This document shows positions 19,678 through 29,739 of a stretch of DNA of 64,000 nucleotides, piece after piece. The stretch spans positions 15,066,001 through 15,130,000 of the forward strand of contig NC_071329.1 of NCBI RefSeq assembly GCF_010183535.1, written 5' to 3'. Below the pieces are notes generated by a model, which did no database searches, was not told the origin of the DNA, and saw only the letters and a list, made by a program, of their open reading frames with translations. The translations under genes and the position numbers were made by a program. Every line of letters starts with the position of its first letter. The stretch's first letter is position 1. Source of the stretch: Caenorhabditis remanei (lineage: Eukaryota; Nematoda; Chromadorea; Rhabditida; Rhabditidae).

Positions 19678-20322
19678 CAGGGGTGTGCGGACAGGAAAAT
19701 TTCGGAATTTCGGACACTAAAAAATGTCCGAGTTTCTAAATTTCGGAATTTCGGAATCTCGGAATTGTCCGAATTTCAAATTTTCGGACTTTCGGAATCT
19801 CGGACTATTCCGAATTTCGGATTTTCGGAATTTCGGAATTTCGGAATATTCCGATTTTCGGATTTTCGGACATTCGGAATGTCGGAATATTCCGATTTTC
19901 GCACTTTCGGAATTTTTTTTCAACAGACTGTCCCATTTACCCATATCGAATGCTGAAAACCGTTTTTTTGTTTAAAAAAACACTGCGAAAAGACGTTAAT
20001 TTTAAAAAAAACCGCCTGAAAACTGCGGAAAAAAATTTGTTCGAGACCCGTCATGAAAAGTGCGCATGCGCCTTTAATACAGTACTTTCTCTTCCATTCC
20101 GAAAATTTTTTTCGGAATATTCCGATCGGAATTTCATTCCGAAATTTTTTTTTCGGAATATTCCGATCGGAATATCATTCCGAAATTTTTTTTTCGGAAT
20201 ATTCCGATCGGAATTTCGTTCCGAATTTTTTTTTTCGGAATATTCCGATCGGAATTCCGTTCCGAAAATGAGCCGATTTTCGGAATTTTTCGGAATTCCG
20301 AATTCCGTTCCGCACACCCCTG
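19678..20322. mobile_element. hAT-like MITE with internal tandem repeats, TSD AAATACAA
   Basis: The terminal inverted repeats are CAGGGGTGTGCGG (19678-19690) and CCGCACACCCCTG (20310-20322). AAATACAA is duplicated directly outside (19670-19677 and 20323-20330). A terminal CAGGGGTG and an 8-bp duplication are hAT-superfamily hallmarks. The left half consists of TTTCGGAATTTCGGAC-type repeats. The right half has four 41-bp units containing GGAATATTCCGATCGGAAT at regular spacing. The overlapping open frames in several frames come from this simple sequence. Confidence 0.88.
20096..20270. repeat. 41-bp tandem repeat inside the hAT-like element
   Basis: CCGATCGGA occurs at 20122, 20163, 20204 and 20245, exactly 41 bp apart. 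Each unit contains CCGAAATTTTTTTTTCGG, itself a palindrome, and TTCCGATCGGAA, a second palindrome. Confidence 0.9.
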
Positions 20323-20330
20323 AAATACAA

Positions 20331-22960
20331 TTTTTGGACAATAAACGAAACTCTGAGTGAAGAAAATGTGTCAAAGCAGTTCGGAGAACATTAAGATGAA
20401 AAGGAAAATCAATTATGCACTGAAAAACGGTAATTCGAAGAAAAAGGTCACTAAATTTAAAGTTTTAATTCGTTTTTTACATGAAAAAAGAGCAAAAATG
20501 AGAGAATCACGGCCTGCTGCGATTGAAAAAAAGTCGGAGAAATCGCGCGTTTCTTTTCCCTCTCTCGCTGCGCACACTCTCTCGCCGCCACTACAGTAAA
20601 ATGGAATGAGACGTTTCTGAGTCCGTTTTTCACTGTTTTTCAGAATTTCATATCGAAAAAAGTTTAAACATGGTTGAAGGAAGGCATTTTGAATATTTTC
20701 TCACATAAATTTTCTCAAATTTTCAGTAGGAAACATGAAATTTTTACTTTGATCCATTGGAGATCATTGTCGATCTATGATTACATCAAAGTATAAATAT
20801 TTGGTTCGAAACCATCGAGGAATATTAGAAAATAAGGTTGCCTAGCCCCTTAAACATAAAAAATGTATTCAGTTAATCGAACAAGTATCTCAGTGAGGAG
20901 GCACTAGTGAGGTGTTGAGAGGAAGACAGAGAAAAAGTTTGAGGCGATTGTACAGGCTCCGGAACTGAGAAAAAGTTTTGAAACTTTGTGTATAAACAGA
21001 TCAATCCTTTTACTTTAATTTTCTAGTTGGTCGTTTTTTGATGCGGGTCTTCCCTGGACTGTTGTACTTCACTGAACATAACTGAATATCTATGCGCTAC
21101 AGTAAGCCAGGGAGGGGTCCTAGGAAAAAAGTGACCAACTAAGAAAATGATATGATAGGTTTGAACATTCTACTCACAAATTTGCATGTTTACCGGTCTG
21201 TTTTCGAGCTCAGGGCAAGTTGTGGAAGTGAGAAACGACTATTTCTCAATACATTTTCGCGGTTTAGGAAGTTAGAAAATTTTTGGGCGCTGTCAGTTTT
21301 GGTGCTAACAAAATATTTTTTTTGGAAAGGATCCGGAAAGACTTTCTTCTGAATATGAGCGTAATTCTTATTAAGTTTTGTATAAATCTTTGACATTGGA
21401 CATCCGGAATTCAGGACAAACAGACACACAGACAGAAAGTTTAGTTTTGTTACGCCATATCAAAGCACGGATAAGACAAAAAAGAAAAAGAGAATTGTAA
21501 AATTGACTAAAATACTGAAAAAAACGCCTCAAATATTATCAAAAAATCTCTGAAAAAGTTTTGTTTTGCTTTTTATTCAATTTCAAATTCCATGAGATCG
21601 ATAAAACAACTCCTCCAAAAGTTTCCGCAATTCGAAATTCAGTGATGAGGACTATTGTACATGTAATAACTTTGAGAGCACATCCCGCCATGATCAGTTG
21701 TCTTATCATTTTGAAATTTACCGATCTTATAAAACTGACCCTTATCTTCATTTTTGTAGTTGACAACTTTTTTGTACGGACACAAGAAATTATTTTGTCG
21801 ATATGTAACTTGCTAGGAAGTGTCCGTACAAAAAAGTTGTTAACTACATAAATGAAGAACTAGGTGTATTCTATAAGTTACAGTAAGATTTTGAATTTTT
21901 TAAATTTAGTTTTTAAAATTGTTTCTATTCCAAAAAATAGTTTCCCTCAGCTTTCCCTGTGTGATGGCCGCATTCTACCGTACTCTCATTTTCTACCGTA
22001 TACCTCTTTTTTCGTTGTGAGACCTAAAGAAAAAAGACGCGTCGTTCATCATCATCTAGTCTGTCTTACTCATTCATTTCACTCTGTGTACGTTCAGTCT
22101 CCCCCCGTTTTTCTCTCTCATTCCCTCTCTTTTCCCGCAGACGACACTATTTCAAATGTCATTTTCTCCCTCCCTCTCCCCCATTCTCCCGCCGATTCCC
22201 CCCTCTTTTCGCGCTGGCCTAGAATTTATGTGTTGCGAAAGTTAGTCCTCGGCACTTTTTTTTCTATGGAATAAGTTGAAATTGGGGTTGTCTGTTGGTT
22301 AATCATTTCGAAAACTATTTTTCAATTTTCTGAAAAATTTTAAACATTTTTTAAAAACTATTTTTCGCAATTTTTCCTCTGAAACTCCCTTTTCCTTCAT
22401 ATTTCACCCCTTTTCGGACAGTGGCCTAGAAAATAAACTTTCGCAAAAACTAGTCCCTCTTTATCGAGTGATTCAGAGACACCCACAGTTTTTTTTTGTT
22501 GATTCATCCAGTTTTAGTCCGAGAATAAAATTCATTTCCGTCAAAAATTCCAAAAAAAAAATCCAAATTCCAATATTTTTTCCAAAAGTCCAGAATTTTT
22601 ATACAAAAATCTTTTTTTAGACTCCAATTTGTTTTCCAAAATTCCAAAAAAAAAAGTTGAGATGTATTTTCTCATAAATTTAGAAAATTTTCCTTATTTT
22701 CAGATTCTTGACCTAAAAACCATCTTTCCAAAATCTAGTCCATCTAATTTATTGAGTGACTCTCAGTTCTTCTTACTATCTCTACCACCCTCTTTCCTCT
22801 CTTCCATGTGGCCGTGGCCTAGAAAACCAACCCTGTAAAAACTAGTCCCCCAGAAATTTTGTATTTATTCTGTTTGTTTTTTAATCGAATTTTTATATTT
22901 TAGACCAAGTTTTCTTACGGTTTTCTATGTTTTTTCGTTGAAAATTCAAAAAAATTATTC
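20331..22960. other. gene-free stretch ahead of the 316-aa gene
   Basis: No supported gene. It contains CTCTCGCTGCGCACACTCTC (about 20562), an inverted repeat CTAGTTGGTC / GACCAACTA (about 21023 and 21132), a family B palindrome (about 21740-21856), long pyrimidine tracts at 22060-22200 and a thrice-repeated GGCCTAGAA ... CTAGTCC motif (22208, 22433, 22807). Confidence 0.5.
21740..21856. repeat. family B palindrome
   Basis: CTTCATTTTTGTAGTTGACA, then TTTTTTGTACGGACAC, is mirrored by TGTCCGTACAAAAAAGTTGT and TAACTACATAAATGAAGA. The same family occurs at about 1795-1930, 4425-4560, 23460-24000 (several), 25440, 25617-25805, 35335-35525 and 38030-38225. Confidence 0.8.
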
Positions 22961-22972
22961 AAATTTTCAGAG

Positions 22973-24984
22973 ATGTCATACAGCACTCGCCGCAGCACTT
23001 CAAAGACCGCTCCAGTCGAAGAGCCAGTCGAAGAAAAGAAGAAAGATCAAGAGATGGAATCGGAGGATGAGAAGGAAGTCGTCGAATTGGAGGACGAAGA
23101 CGACGAGGATTCAACGCCACCAGTACTCCAGTTGGAGTCTCCAACTCAGGAGGAAAAGAAAGATGAAAAGAAAAAAGAAGAGGCATCCGATCTGGCGACC
23201 GTACTTCGAAACTGCTTCGGATCGCTGATGGATAAGAAAAAGAAAAAGGATAAGGAAGAGGATGTGACAGATCCATTCCCAAAGGATGTCGGTAAGTGAT
23301 GGGAATTTATTAAAGGAGAGTAAAATGTTATAGAAGTGATATAATTTCCGACTTTCTCACTTTTCAGTTGAAAATTACAAACTTTGAGAATGTGCCCCGG
23401 AGCTACCAAATGTCGTATTATATCAATTTTGATTGAGTTTTGTAGATTAAAAATAGCACTTCATTTTTGTAGTTGATAGGTTTTATGTACGGTTTTTTTT
23501 TCTAGAGAGTTCGAATCCATCAAAACTTCAATAGTTTGCTTTTTAAAAAGGATAGCACGTAACTTTGCTGAACTGTAACTTTCCAGGGAGCTTTCTCACA
23601 AAAAAGTTGTCAACAACAAAAATACAGCTCTTGTTTTGATCTTCATTTTTATAGTTGACAACTTTTTTGTACGGACACTCCCTAGAGAGTTATGGTTATT
23701 TTAAGGAGATAGCTCAAAAATCACTCTATTTTGCACTGAAATGGGATGATTTGAGGAAGAAATTACTTTGTCGATACGTAACTTGCTAGGGAGTGCAAAA
23801 TGAAGATCAAAACTTTAGATTTATTTTTGTAGTTGACACTGTTTTTCTATGGTCTTTCTCTAGAGAGCGATCCATCAAAACATGATTTTGCTCTTCAAAA
23901 AAATATTTTTTTAGTGAGAAATATTTTTGCTGAACTGTAACTTTCCAAGGAGCTCTCTCACAAAAAAGTTGTCAACTACAAAAATAAAGCTATAGTTTTG
24001 ATCTACAATCCCCATATTCATACTTGTCAAGGCCCGGCTCGAAAGTCCTGGTACTTGGCGCCAAAGTTTAAATTTCAAATTTTTTCGAATTTTTTGAATT
24101 TTTTTCGCGAAAAAGTCAAATTTTCGACTATCTTTCAGAAATAGAAACACATCTGAAAAATCATCAAAAAAGTTCAAATTTCCAATGAAAAATGTGAAAA
24201 AAGGTTCATTTTTTGAAGCCCGAGCCTTGACAAGTATGCCAAGATTCAAAATTATGTACAGCATCTGGTTGAAGATTCATCTGTTTCCAACTCTTCCATT
24301 TTTCAGATCCACTCGCCCTGCTCAACAAACAGCAGGCAGGTCCATCCCGCGCCGCTCAGATTGCCCACGCTGCGAAAGTTGGAAAAGGACCACAACGTCA
24401 CCTCCAACCGCGCTCCTACCCGGTCCCGATTGCCCCGGCTCGATTCGTCGTGGGCTCCAACACCACCAAGGGACCCGCGCGTCTTCTGGAAAACCGGAAG
24501 AGGGAGATGGGGTTGGCTGGATTGAGACCACCACCAATGGTCGTCAAGAAGGCCACCCCGTTGGCGACCTATAATGGAGGTCAACCGGGACAAAAGTTCG
24601 GAAGACCGTCGACGTCTTCTGGCTCTTCCGGAGACTCGGTGTCTCCAAGATCGTCCCCACCAGCCATCGTCGACATTCAAAAAATGTTGGGTGCAACGCC
24701 ACCGGTGAAACTGGAGATGAAAAGAGACGGATGCCACGAGAGCGAGAAGAAGAAGGAGTTCGAAGAGCTCCAAAAGGAAACATTGTCTCGAGTCACCAAA
24801 GACTCGAGCAATCACACCGTGCTCCTTGGTGAGTTAGAGGATCCTACGTTATCATATTTATTTCATTTTTTCAGGGACGATGGTGCTCAATGGACTGAAC
24901 CAGCTCAAGGAGCGCGGCGGAGAGGACTACCGCGCCTTCTCAAAGGAGGTTTTTGGGCTGCTCCAGAAGTACAAGATCCAATAG
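22973..24984 (+). CDS. 316-aa acidic/basic low-complexity protein
   Basis: Exons 22973-23291, 24307-24828 and 24875-24984; product 316 aa. AAATTTTCAG ends two bases before the ATG, a probable spliced-leader site. Residues 1-100 are strongly charged with alternating acidic and lysine runs (VEEKKKDQEMESEDEKEVVE). The middle is Gly/Pro/Ser-rich and basic (KVGKGPQRHLQPRSYPVP; RPSTSSGSSGDSVSPRSS). The C-terminus is a compact helical segment (GLNQLKERGGEDYRAFSKEV, then FGLLQKYKIQ) that could be the one folded part. No signal peptide or membrane segment is present. The composition suggests a nuclear or scaffold protein, but I recognise no domain. AATAAA is at about 25273. The 1.0-kb first intron is filled with palindromic repeats. 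Confidence 0.8.
23460..24238. repeat. palindromic repeat cluster in intron 1 of the 316-aa gene
   Basis: Two family B palindromes (about 23463-23625 and 23635-23985) lie side by side, sharing CAACTTTTTTGTACGGACAC and its complement. A third element, 24019-24238, has ends CATACTTGTCAAGGC / GCCTTGACAAGTATG and inner GGCTCG / CGAGCC. Together they fill most of the intron. Confidence 0.75.
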
Positions 24985-24989
24985 AAGAG

Positions 24990-26470
24990 ATAATTTTAGT
25001 CCCCCCCCCCCACCCGTTTCCTGATCTCCGTTTGTTCACCATCTCTACCGTAATCTCTTCTTTCTTTGTTTTTTCTTTCCATCCATCTCTAATTCATCTC
25101 GATTGTAAACCCATCCCATCCATTCCTCTCCTCTTCTGTCTCTCATATTTTTTATACGATTCCCCATGACTTTTCATGTTATAGGCACACAATCTGCTTC
25201 GATTACCTATTTTCGTGTTTTATTTACATTTCACTTCCTCTTTCTTTTTTTTTGTTAATATTTCAAAACATTAATAAAGTAATAATCTTGAAAATCGAGA
25301 AAAACTGTTTTTTTTGATTGCAGAGATGAGAAAAACTGGCGCTTCTTAGCAGAAAACGACCAATTTAGAGAGCATGTCCTGAAATGGCTAATTGTCTGAA
25401 ATTATCAGTTTTTTTACGACTTGTAGATAAAAACTAGAACTCCATTTTGGTAGTTGTCAACTTTTTTATGCAGACACTTCCTGAAGAGTTACAGTACCGA
25501 CCAAATTAATCTCATATTTTGCCTTTTTCAGTTTGAAAATGCCTAACGTTGAGAACGTGTTCTAGTAAAAAAAATTCCCACAAAGTAAATTTTTAATGTA
25601 TTGCACAGATCAAAACTACAGCTTCATTTTTGTAGTTGTCAACTTTTTTGTAGGAACACTTCCTGAAGAGTTATGGCCATTCAAGCTGGTCACACGTAGC
25701 GGGTCAATTTGTGGGAGGACTTACTTTGATGAGTCGGAACTTCCTAGGAGGGTCTCTTACAAAAAAGTTGTCAACCACAAAAATGAAGCTGTAGTTTTGA
25801 TCTATAAATGACATATATTTTCAACATTTTCGGATAATATGAGGAGACAGGATGCACTTTAAAAAACCGACTACCGTAAAACCTGTAATTGAGGCGCACC
25901 TAGCGGTACCTGTTCGCAGCGGTATATCTCGGTTCCTAAAGGAAATATCAAAAAACTGATACCAAAATATAGCCTAATATTCATAAAATATTTCTTCAGT
26001 TGAAACAATTTTCACATCTTTAAAGATAGCCGAGATAGGACGCACCAAACTCTTCCTCGCGGGAGTTTTTTTTTAATTTCTGAGAACAGAAATTGTCGCA
26101 TTTTTATAACCATTTGAGATGTTGGAGTTAGCGGTAAGGTTTGATTTAACCTGTTAAAGTGTTTGTAGCCTTTATTTAGTCTGAAGATCAGCCTTTAACA
26201 TACTTTATGCGAACTTCGCCCCTGAATTGTTAGCCACAATTTTGTCGGTCTTCCCTTCATTGGTAAGACACTACGACTTCCAGAAAACAAGTCGATTTGA
26301 AACCAAATCCTCCAATTAGCAACTCAAATGTTTTCCCCATATCATGCTTATCAAGGCCTAGCTCGGCATGGCCCGGATTTAAAAAAATCTATTTTTCCTA
26401 TTTTTTTTGTCATTTTTTTCAATTTTCCATCGAAAATGTGAACATTTTTTATGCTTTTTCGAAATTTGTG
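24990..26470. other. intergenic stretch with repeats
   Basis: It holds the 3' UTR of the 316-aa gene, a family B palindrome at 25617-25805 (TACAGCTTCATTTTTGTAGT and its complement), a family D copy at 25872 to about 26065 and half of the TTATCAAGGCCTAGCTCGG element near 26350. No gene seen. Confidence 0.6.
25872..26065. repeat. inverted-repeat element, family D
   Basis: It starts TACCGTAAAACCTG, contains CGCAGCGGTATATCTCGG and AGATAGCCGAGATAGG, and is in the opposite orientation to the copy at 4982-5180. Confidence 0.7.
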
Positions 26471-26479
26471 CTAAAAAAG

Positions 26480-26690
26480 GAAGATGAGAAGAGAAAAGGA
26501 GTCGATTCAAGACATACGGGATGTGTGGGCCGAACATTGCATGGTAAAAATGCAAGTTCTACAGCGCCAAAACAAAATGAAGAGAAGAGAAAAGGAGTCG
26601 ACATTGTACATTCAAGTCATTCGAGGTGCGTGGAGGAATCTTCCGTTTAAACGTGTACTAAGGTCATTTCTGATTTCATAAATAAAGTAT
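26480..26690 (+). pseudogene. decayed member of the small membrane-protein array
   Basis: The translation RREKESIQDIRDVWAEHCMV matches EEKESIQDTLDAWAGLVMTV of the intact gene at 27248, but the downstream membrane segment is lost. An internal duplication repeats the segment: AGAAGAGAAAAGGAGTCGA occurs at about 26485 and 26582. No TTTCAG plus ATG start is kept. AATAAA near 26680 remains. It reads as a sixth, broken copy at the left edge of the array. Confidence 0.6.
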
Positions 26691-27247
26691 GTGTGTTTGT
26701 GAGTTTTTTTTCATATCAAAAGAATGTTTCATTCGGTTTGAAATCCGCTGAAAGCGATCACAGGTGAGTTTGGGCATTTCTGTGCCCTTGGAGCATACTA
26801 GAAATTTCACTTTGAAAATGTTGGTTTTTCAGGTTTTTATTGTTATTTTTTCTTTCATTCTTGTAGCATTCCCATCAATTTTTAGTTATTTAATATCAAA
26901 TTCATTTAAAAAAGAAAAAATTCGCCCCTAAATTGTCGGCCACGATTTTGGCGGTCTTACCTTCATTGGTAAGCCACTTCGACGTCCAGAAAGAGAGACA
27001 AGTCAAAACCAAATCCTTCTATTAACAACTCAGATGTTTGCACACCCTTCCCACCACGTCATAATTGCCGCACTCAACGTTAACATCTGCTGCCACCATG
27101 CAGAAGACGTATCGACTCATCTGTTCTCCTCTCCATTTTCCTTTCTACGTCATTTGCGAGTCTACCTGTTTGCCATACCGCCTTTCTTTTCTTGCCTAGT
27201 ATAACACAAAACACCTCTTCACTTTTCAGAATCTCCGAATCTCCACG

Positions 27248-27487
27248 ATGGCTATGACTGGAGAAGTTCAACTTCCACTACCAGCCGATGTCCTCGTCGC
27301 CATCGCCGAAGGAGAAGAAAAGAAGCTCAAGTCAAAGATACAGCGCCAGAAAAGAAATATAAGAGAAGAAAAAGAGTCAATTCAAGACACTCTGGATGCG
27401 TGGGCTGGACTCGTCATGACAGTTTATTTGGTTTCTTTTGTTTGGATCGTCCTCTGTTTCATGGAGGAGAAGCGTTATGTGAAGTGA
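27248..27487 (+). CDS. small single-pass membrane protein, array member 1 (79 aa)
   Basis: Single-exon frame; a CACTTTTCAG acceptor lies 18 bases upstream of the ATG, probably a spliced-leader site. The N-terminal half is charged and probably helical (EGEEKKLKSKIQRQKRNIRE). A hydrophobic segment at residues 52-72 (AGLVMTVYLVSFVWIVLCFM) is followed by EEKRYVK. There is no signal peptide, so it would be inserted by its tail. The stop codon runs straight into AATAAA, which implies an extremely short 3' UTR. It is the most diverged intact member. It shares the basic-helix plus tail-segment layout with the four copies downstream. Family unknown. Confidence 0.7.
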   Translation: MAMTGEVQLPLPADVLVAIAEGEEKKLKSKIQRQKRNIREEKESIQDTLDAWAGLVMTVYLVSFVWIVLCFMEEKRYVK

Positions 27488-27800
27488 ATAAATAATTCCT
27501 CTGTAATTTGTTTTTTTTCATTGTTAAGTTATATCCAGAATTATCACGCCCAGTCCTATGTTAAGAATGGGGTCTCGTAACCACGTATTGCAGGAGGTCA
27601 TCATTAGCGCAGATGTGCCTCCAATTTTAATCGGTTCTTCCCACAAACCTCCTCCGTCCAGCTCTCGTCGACGTCTTCCCTCATTCTCCTCCAAACGTTT
27701 TGCACAATCTGTCGTATTTTTCCTCTCCTCTCTCCAACCTATTCCCTCTTTTATTGATTAGTACATCTTCCAATCATCTTAGTTTCAAGAAATATTCGTC

Positions 27801-28016
27801 ATGCCCACCGAGGAAATCCTCCAACGCCTTGACGAGACTCAAAGCATCATCGAGACGAGAAACACGATGCTCGTGAAGAAGATCCGCACCGAGAAGCGGA
27901 AGAATGATTTGAGAAGGCTCGCCATCGAGGATCACGATCGGGATGCGTTAATTGGACGCTTGATGATAATGATTATATTTGTTTGGATTGTCCTCTGTTT
28001 ACTTCATAAGACGTGA
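27801..28016 (+). CDS. small single-pass membrane protein, array member 2 (71 aa)
   Basis: The product starts MPTEEILQRLDETQSIIETR, continues with a very basic stretch (KKIRTEKRKNDLRRL), and ends in a hydrophobic segment (LMIMIIFVWIVLCLL) and HKT. Compared with the other copies, the upstream start (AAATGTCC) has become AAATATTC and the acceptor TTTCCAG has become TTTCAAG, so translation must begin at the second ATG and splicing of the leader may be weakened. The stop overlaps AATAAA. It may be a functional gene or an early pseudogene. Confidence 0.6.
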   Translation: MPTEEILQRLDETQSIIETRNTMLVKKIRTEKRKNDLRRLAIEDHDRDALIGRLMIMIIFVWIVLCLLHKT

Positions 28017-28274
28017 ATAAATGTTTTCTCTGAATTTGTTTTTTATTCATAGTTAAATTATCAAGATTCATCACATCTAGTCCTAATGGATATTAGATAC
28101 AATGCGGGCGGGACAACGGAACCTCGTAGCCACGTCACCAGTAGCGCATACGAGACTCAGAATCTAATCGGATCTTCCCACAACCCTCCTCCGCCCAGCC
28201 CTCGTCAACGTCTTCCCTCATTCTCCTCCAAACGTTTTGACCGATCTGTCGTATTTTTCTCCACGTTTCCAGAA

Positions 28275-28529
28275 ATGTCCGTCATGTCCACCGAGGAAGC
28301 CCTCCAACGGCTTGACGAGGCTGAGATCGTCATCAAGGAGAGCAACACGACGCTCGTGAAGAAGATTCGCACCGAGAAGCGGAAGAATGAACTGAGAAGG
28401 CTTGCCATCAGGGAACAAGAGGAAGAAGAGGACGAGTTCAGGGACTTTAGTCGGGATGCGTGGGTTGCGCTCTTCATGATACTGTATTTAGCTGTTTTTG
28501 TTAACTTCTGTTTAATTCTTAAGAAGTGA
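28275..28529 (+). CDS. small single-pass membrane protein, array member 3 (84 aa)
   Basis: GTTTCCAG ends two bases before the ATG, a strong spliced-leader site. The protein has a conserved amphipathic start (STEEALQRLDEAEIVI), a basic stretch (KKIRTEKRKNELRRL), a run of glutamates (REQEEEEDEF) and a C-terminal membrane segment at residues 62-82 (WVALFMILYLAVFVNFCLIL) ending KK. A terminal KK could act as an ER-retrieval signal if the tail faces the cytosol; that is speculation. The TGA stop overlaps AATAAA. An upstream block with CTAATCGGATCTTCCCACAA is shared with copies 2, 4 and 5. Confidence 0.75.
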   Translation: MSVMSTEEALQRLDEAEIVIKESNTTLVKKIRTEKRKNELRRLAIREQEEEEDEFRDFSRDAWVALFMILYLAVFVNFCLILKK

Positions 28530-28862
28530 ATAAATATTTCCTCTGTAATTTGTTTTTTATTCATAGTTAAATTATCAAGATTCATCACAACTAGTCCTAA
28601 TGGATATTAGATATGATGCGGGCGGGACCACGGAGCCTCGTAGCCATGTACTGTAAGAGGTCATCAATTAGCACATACGAGCCTCAGAATCTAATCGGAT
28701 CTTCCCACAACCCCTCGGCGTTTCCCGCCCAGCCCTCGTCGACGTCTTCCTTCATTCTTCTCCAAACGTTTTGTACGATCAGTCATGTTTCTTCTATCAT
28801 CTCTCCAACCTATTCCCTTATTTATTGATTAGTGCATCTACAAAGTATCTAAATTTCCAGAA

Positions 28863-29108
28863 ATGTCCGTCATGCTCACCGAGGAAGCCCTTCAACGCCT
28901 TGACGAGGCTGAAAACGTCATCGAGACGAGCAACACGATGCTCGCGGACAAGATCCGCACCCAGAAGCAGAAGAATGGCTTGAGAAGGCTCGCCATCAGG
29001 GACCAACGGGAAAAGGACGAGCAGTTTGCCGAGGCCGCCATCAGCATCTTTGGGGCCGCAATCATTATGATAACATTTGCTGCGATCTTCGTTTTTGTCA
29101 AATATTGA
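28863..29108 (+). CDS. small single-pass membrane protein, array member 4 (81 aa)
   Basis: TTTCCAG ends two bases before the ATG. Residues 5-49 are close to array member 3 (TEEALQRLDEAENVIETSN; DKIRTQKQKNGLRRLAIRDQ). The membrane segment at residues 59-79 (AISIFGAAIIMITFAAIFVF) is different, so the tail evolves faster than the N-terminal helix. No AATAAA overlaps the stop here, unlike members 1-3. A MITE of the TTAGC family inserted downstream at about 29150-29255. Confidence 0.75.
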   Translation: MSVMLTEEALQRLDEAENVIETSNTMLADKIRTQKQKNGLRRLAIRDQREKDEQFAEAAISIFGAAIIMITFAAIFVFVKY

Positions 29109-29149
29109 TTGTCTGTATTTTTCCGAAACTAAAAAAAAGTAAATATTTT

Positions 29150-29258
29150 TCAAATTGTGTGCGAAATTGAGAGACTCAGAGAAAAAGAGACATTTCTCAA
29201 AGGCATTTCGGTGGAGCGCAGTTGTAAGAACCATGCCGAGCTAATACTGTAAGAGGTC
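29150..29258. repeat. TTAGC-family MITE fragment inside the array
   Basis: GAGAGACTCAGAGAAAAAGAGA followed by TCGGTGGAGCGCAGTTGTAA and GCCGAGCTAATA matches the element at 59313-59452 and the one at about 39229-39367. The sequence immediately after it (CTGTAAGAGGTCA, then TTAGCACA) continues the array unit, so it is an insertion or end-deleted copy within the spacer. Confidence 0.7.
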
Positions 29259-29446
29259 ACTATTAGCACAAAAGATCCTCAGAATCTAATCGGATCTTCC
29301 CACAACCCCTCGGCGTTTCCCGCCCAGCTCTCGTCGACGTTTCCTTACCAGTCCACCTCATTTCATTCCCCTCCGAATGTTTTGTACGATCTCTCTTCAC
29401 TGTATTCCTTTTATTATTGATTAGTTCATCTTCTAAACTTTCAGGA

Positions 29447-29692
29447 ATGTCCGTCGTCAGATCAACCGAGGAAGCCCTCCAACGCCTTGACGAGGCTGAA
29501 AACGTCATCGACACGAGCAACATGATGCTCCTGGACAAGATCCGCACCCAGAAGCGGAAGAATGGCTGGAGAAGGCTCGCCAGGGACCAAGAGGAAAAGG
29601 ACGAGCAGTTCGCTGAGGCCGTCATCAGCATCATCTGGGTCATAATCGTCATGCTAGCTCTTGGTGTCAGCTTTGTTGTTCTCAAATATTGA
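29447..29692 (+). CDS. small single-pass membrane protein, array member 5 (81 aa)
   Basis: CTTTCAG ends two bases before the ATG. The sequence is closest to member 4 (EEALQRLDEAENVI, DKIRTQKRKNGWRRLA, EEKDEQFAEAVISI). The membrane segment SIIWVIIVMLALGVSFVVL ends the protein with KY, as in member 4. AATAAA is at about 29711. Unit spacing from members 3 to 4 to 5 is 588 and 584 bp, consistent with recent unequal crossing-over. Confidence 0.75.
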   Translation: MSVVRSTEEALQRLDEAENVIDTSNMMLLDKIRTQKRKNGWRRLARDQEEKDEQFAEAVISIIWVIIVMLALGVSFVVLKY

Positions 29693-29739
29693 TTGTCTGT
29701 TTTTTAATACTCAATAAACTTGTGACTCAAACTTTCGTG

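Noticed and set aside
19678..20322. Regular 41-bp spacing considered as a CRISPR-like array
   Set aside because: Units are contiguous, without unique spacers, and lie inside terminal inverted repeats with a target duplication in a eukaryotic genome.
19717..20374. Several overlapping open frames of 60-136 codons
   Set aside because: They arise from CGGAATTTCGG simple repeats inside the hAT-like element and have repetitive translations.
21864..22274. 136-codon open frame upstream of the 316-aa gene
   Set aside because: It follows a pyrimidine-rich tract (CCCTCTCCCCCATTCTCC). The composition explains the open frame.
24303..24815. 170-codon frame on the minus strand
   Set aside because: It is antisense to exon 2 of the 316-aa gene, which has good splice sites and a spliced-leader site; the G/C-rich exon leaves the other strand open.
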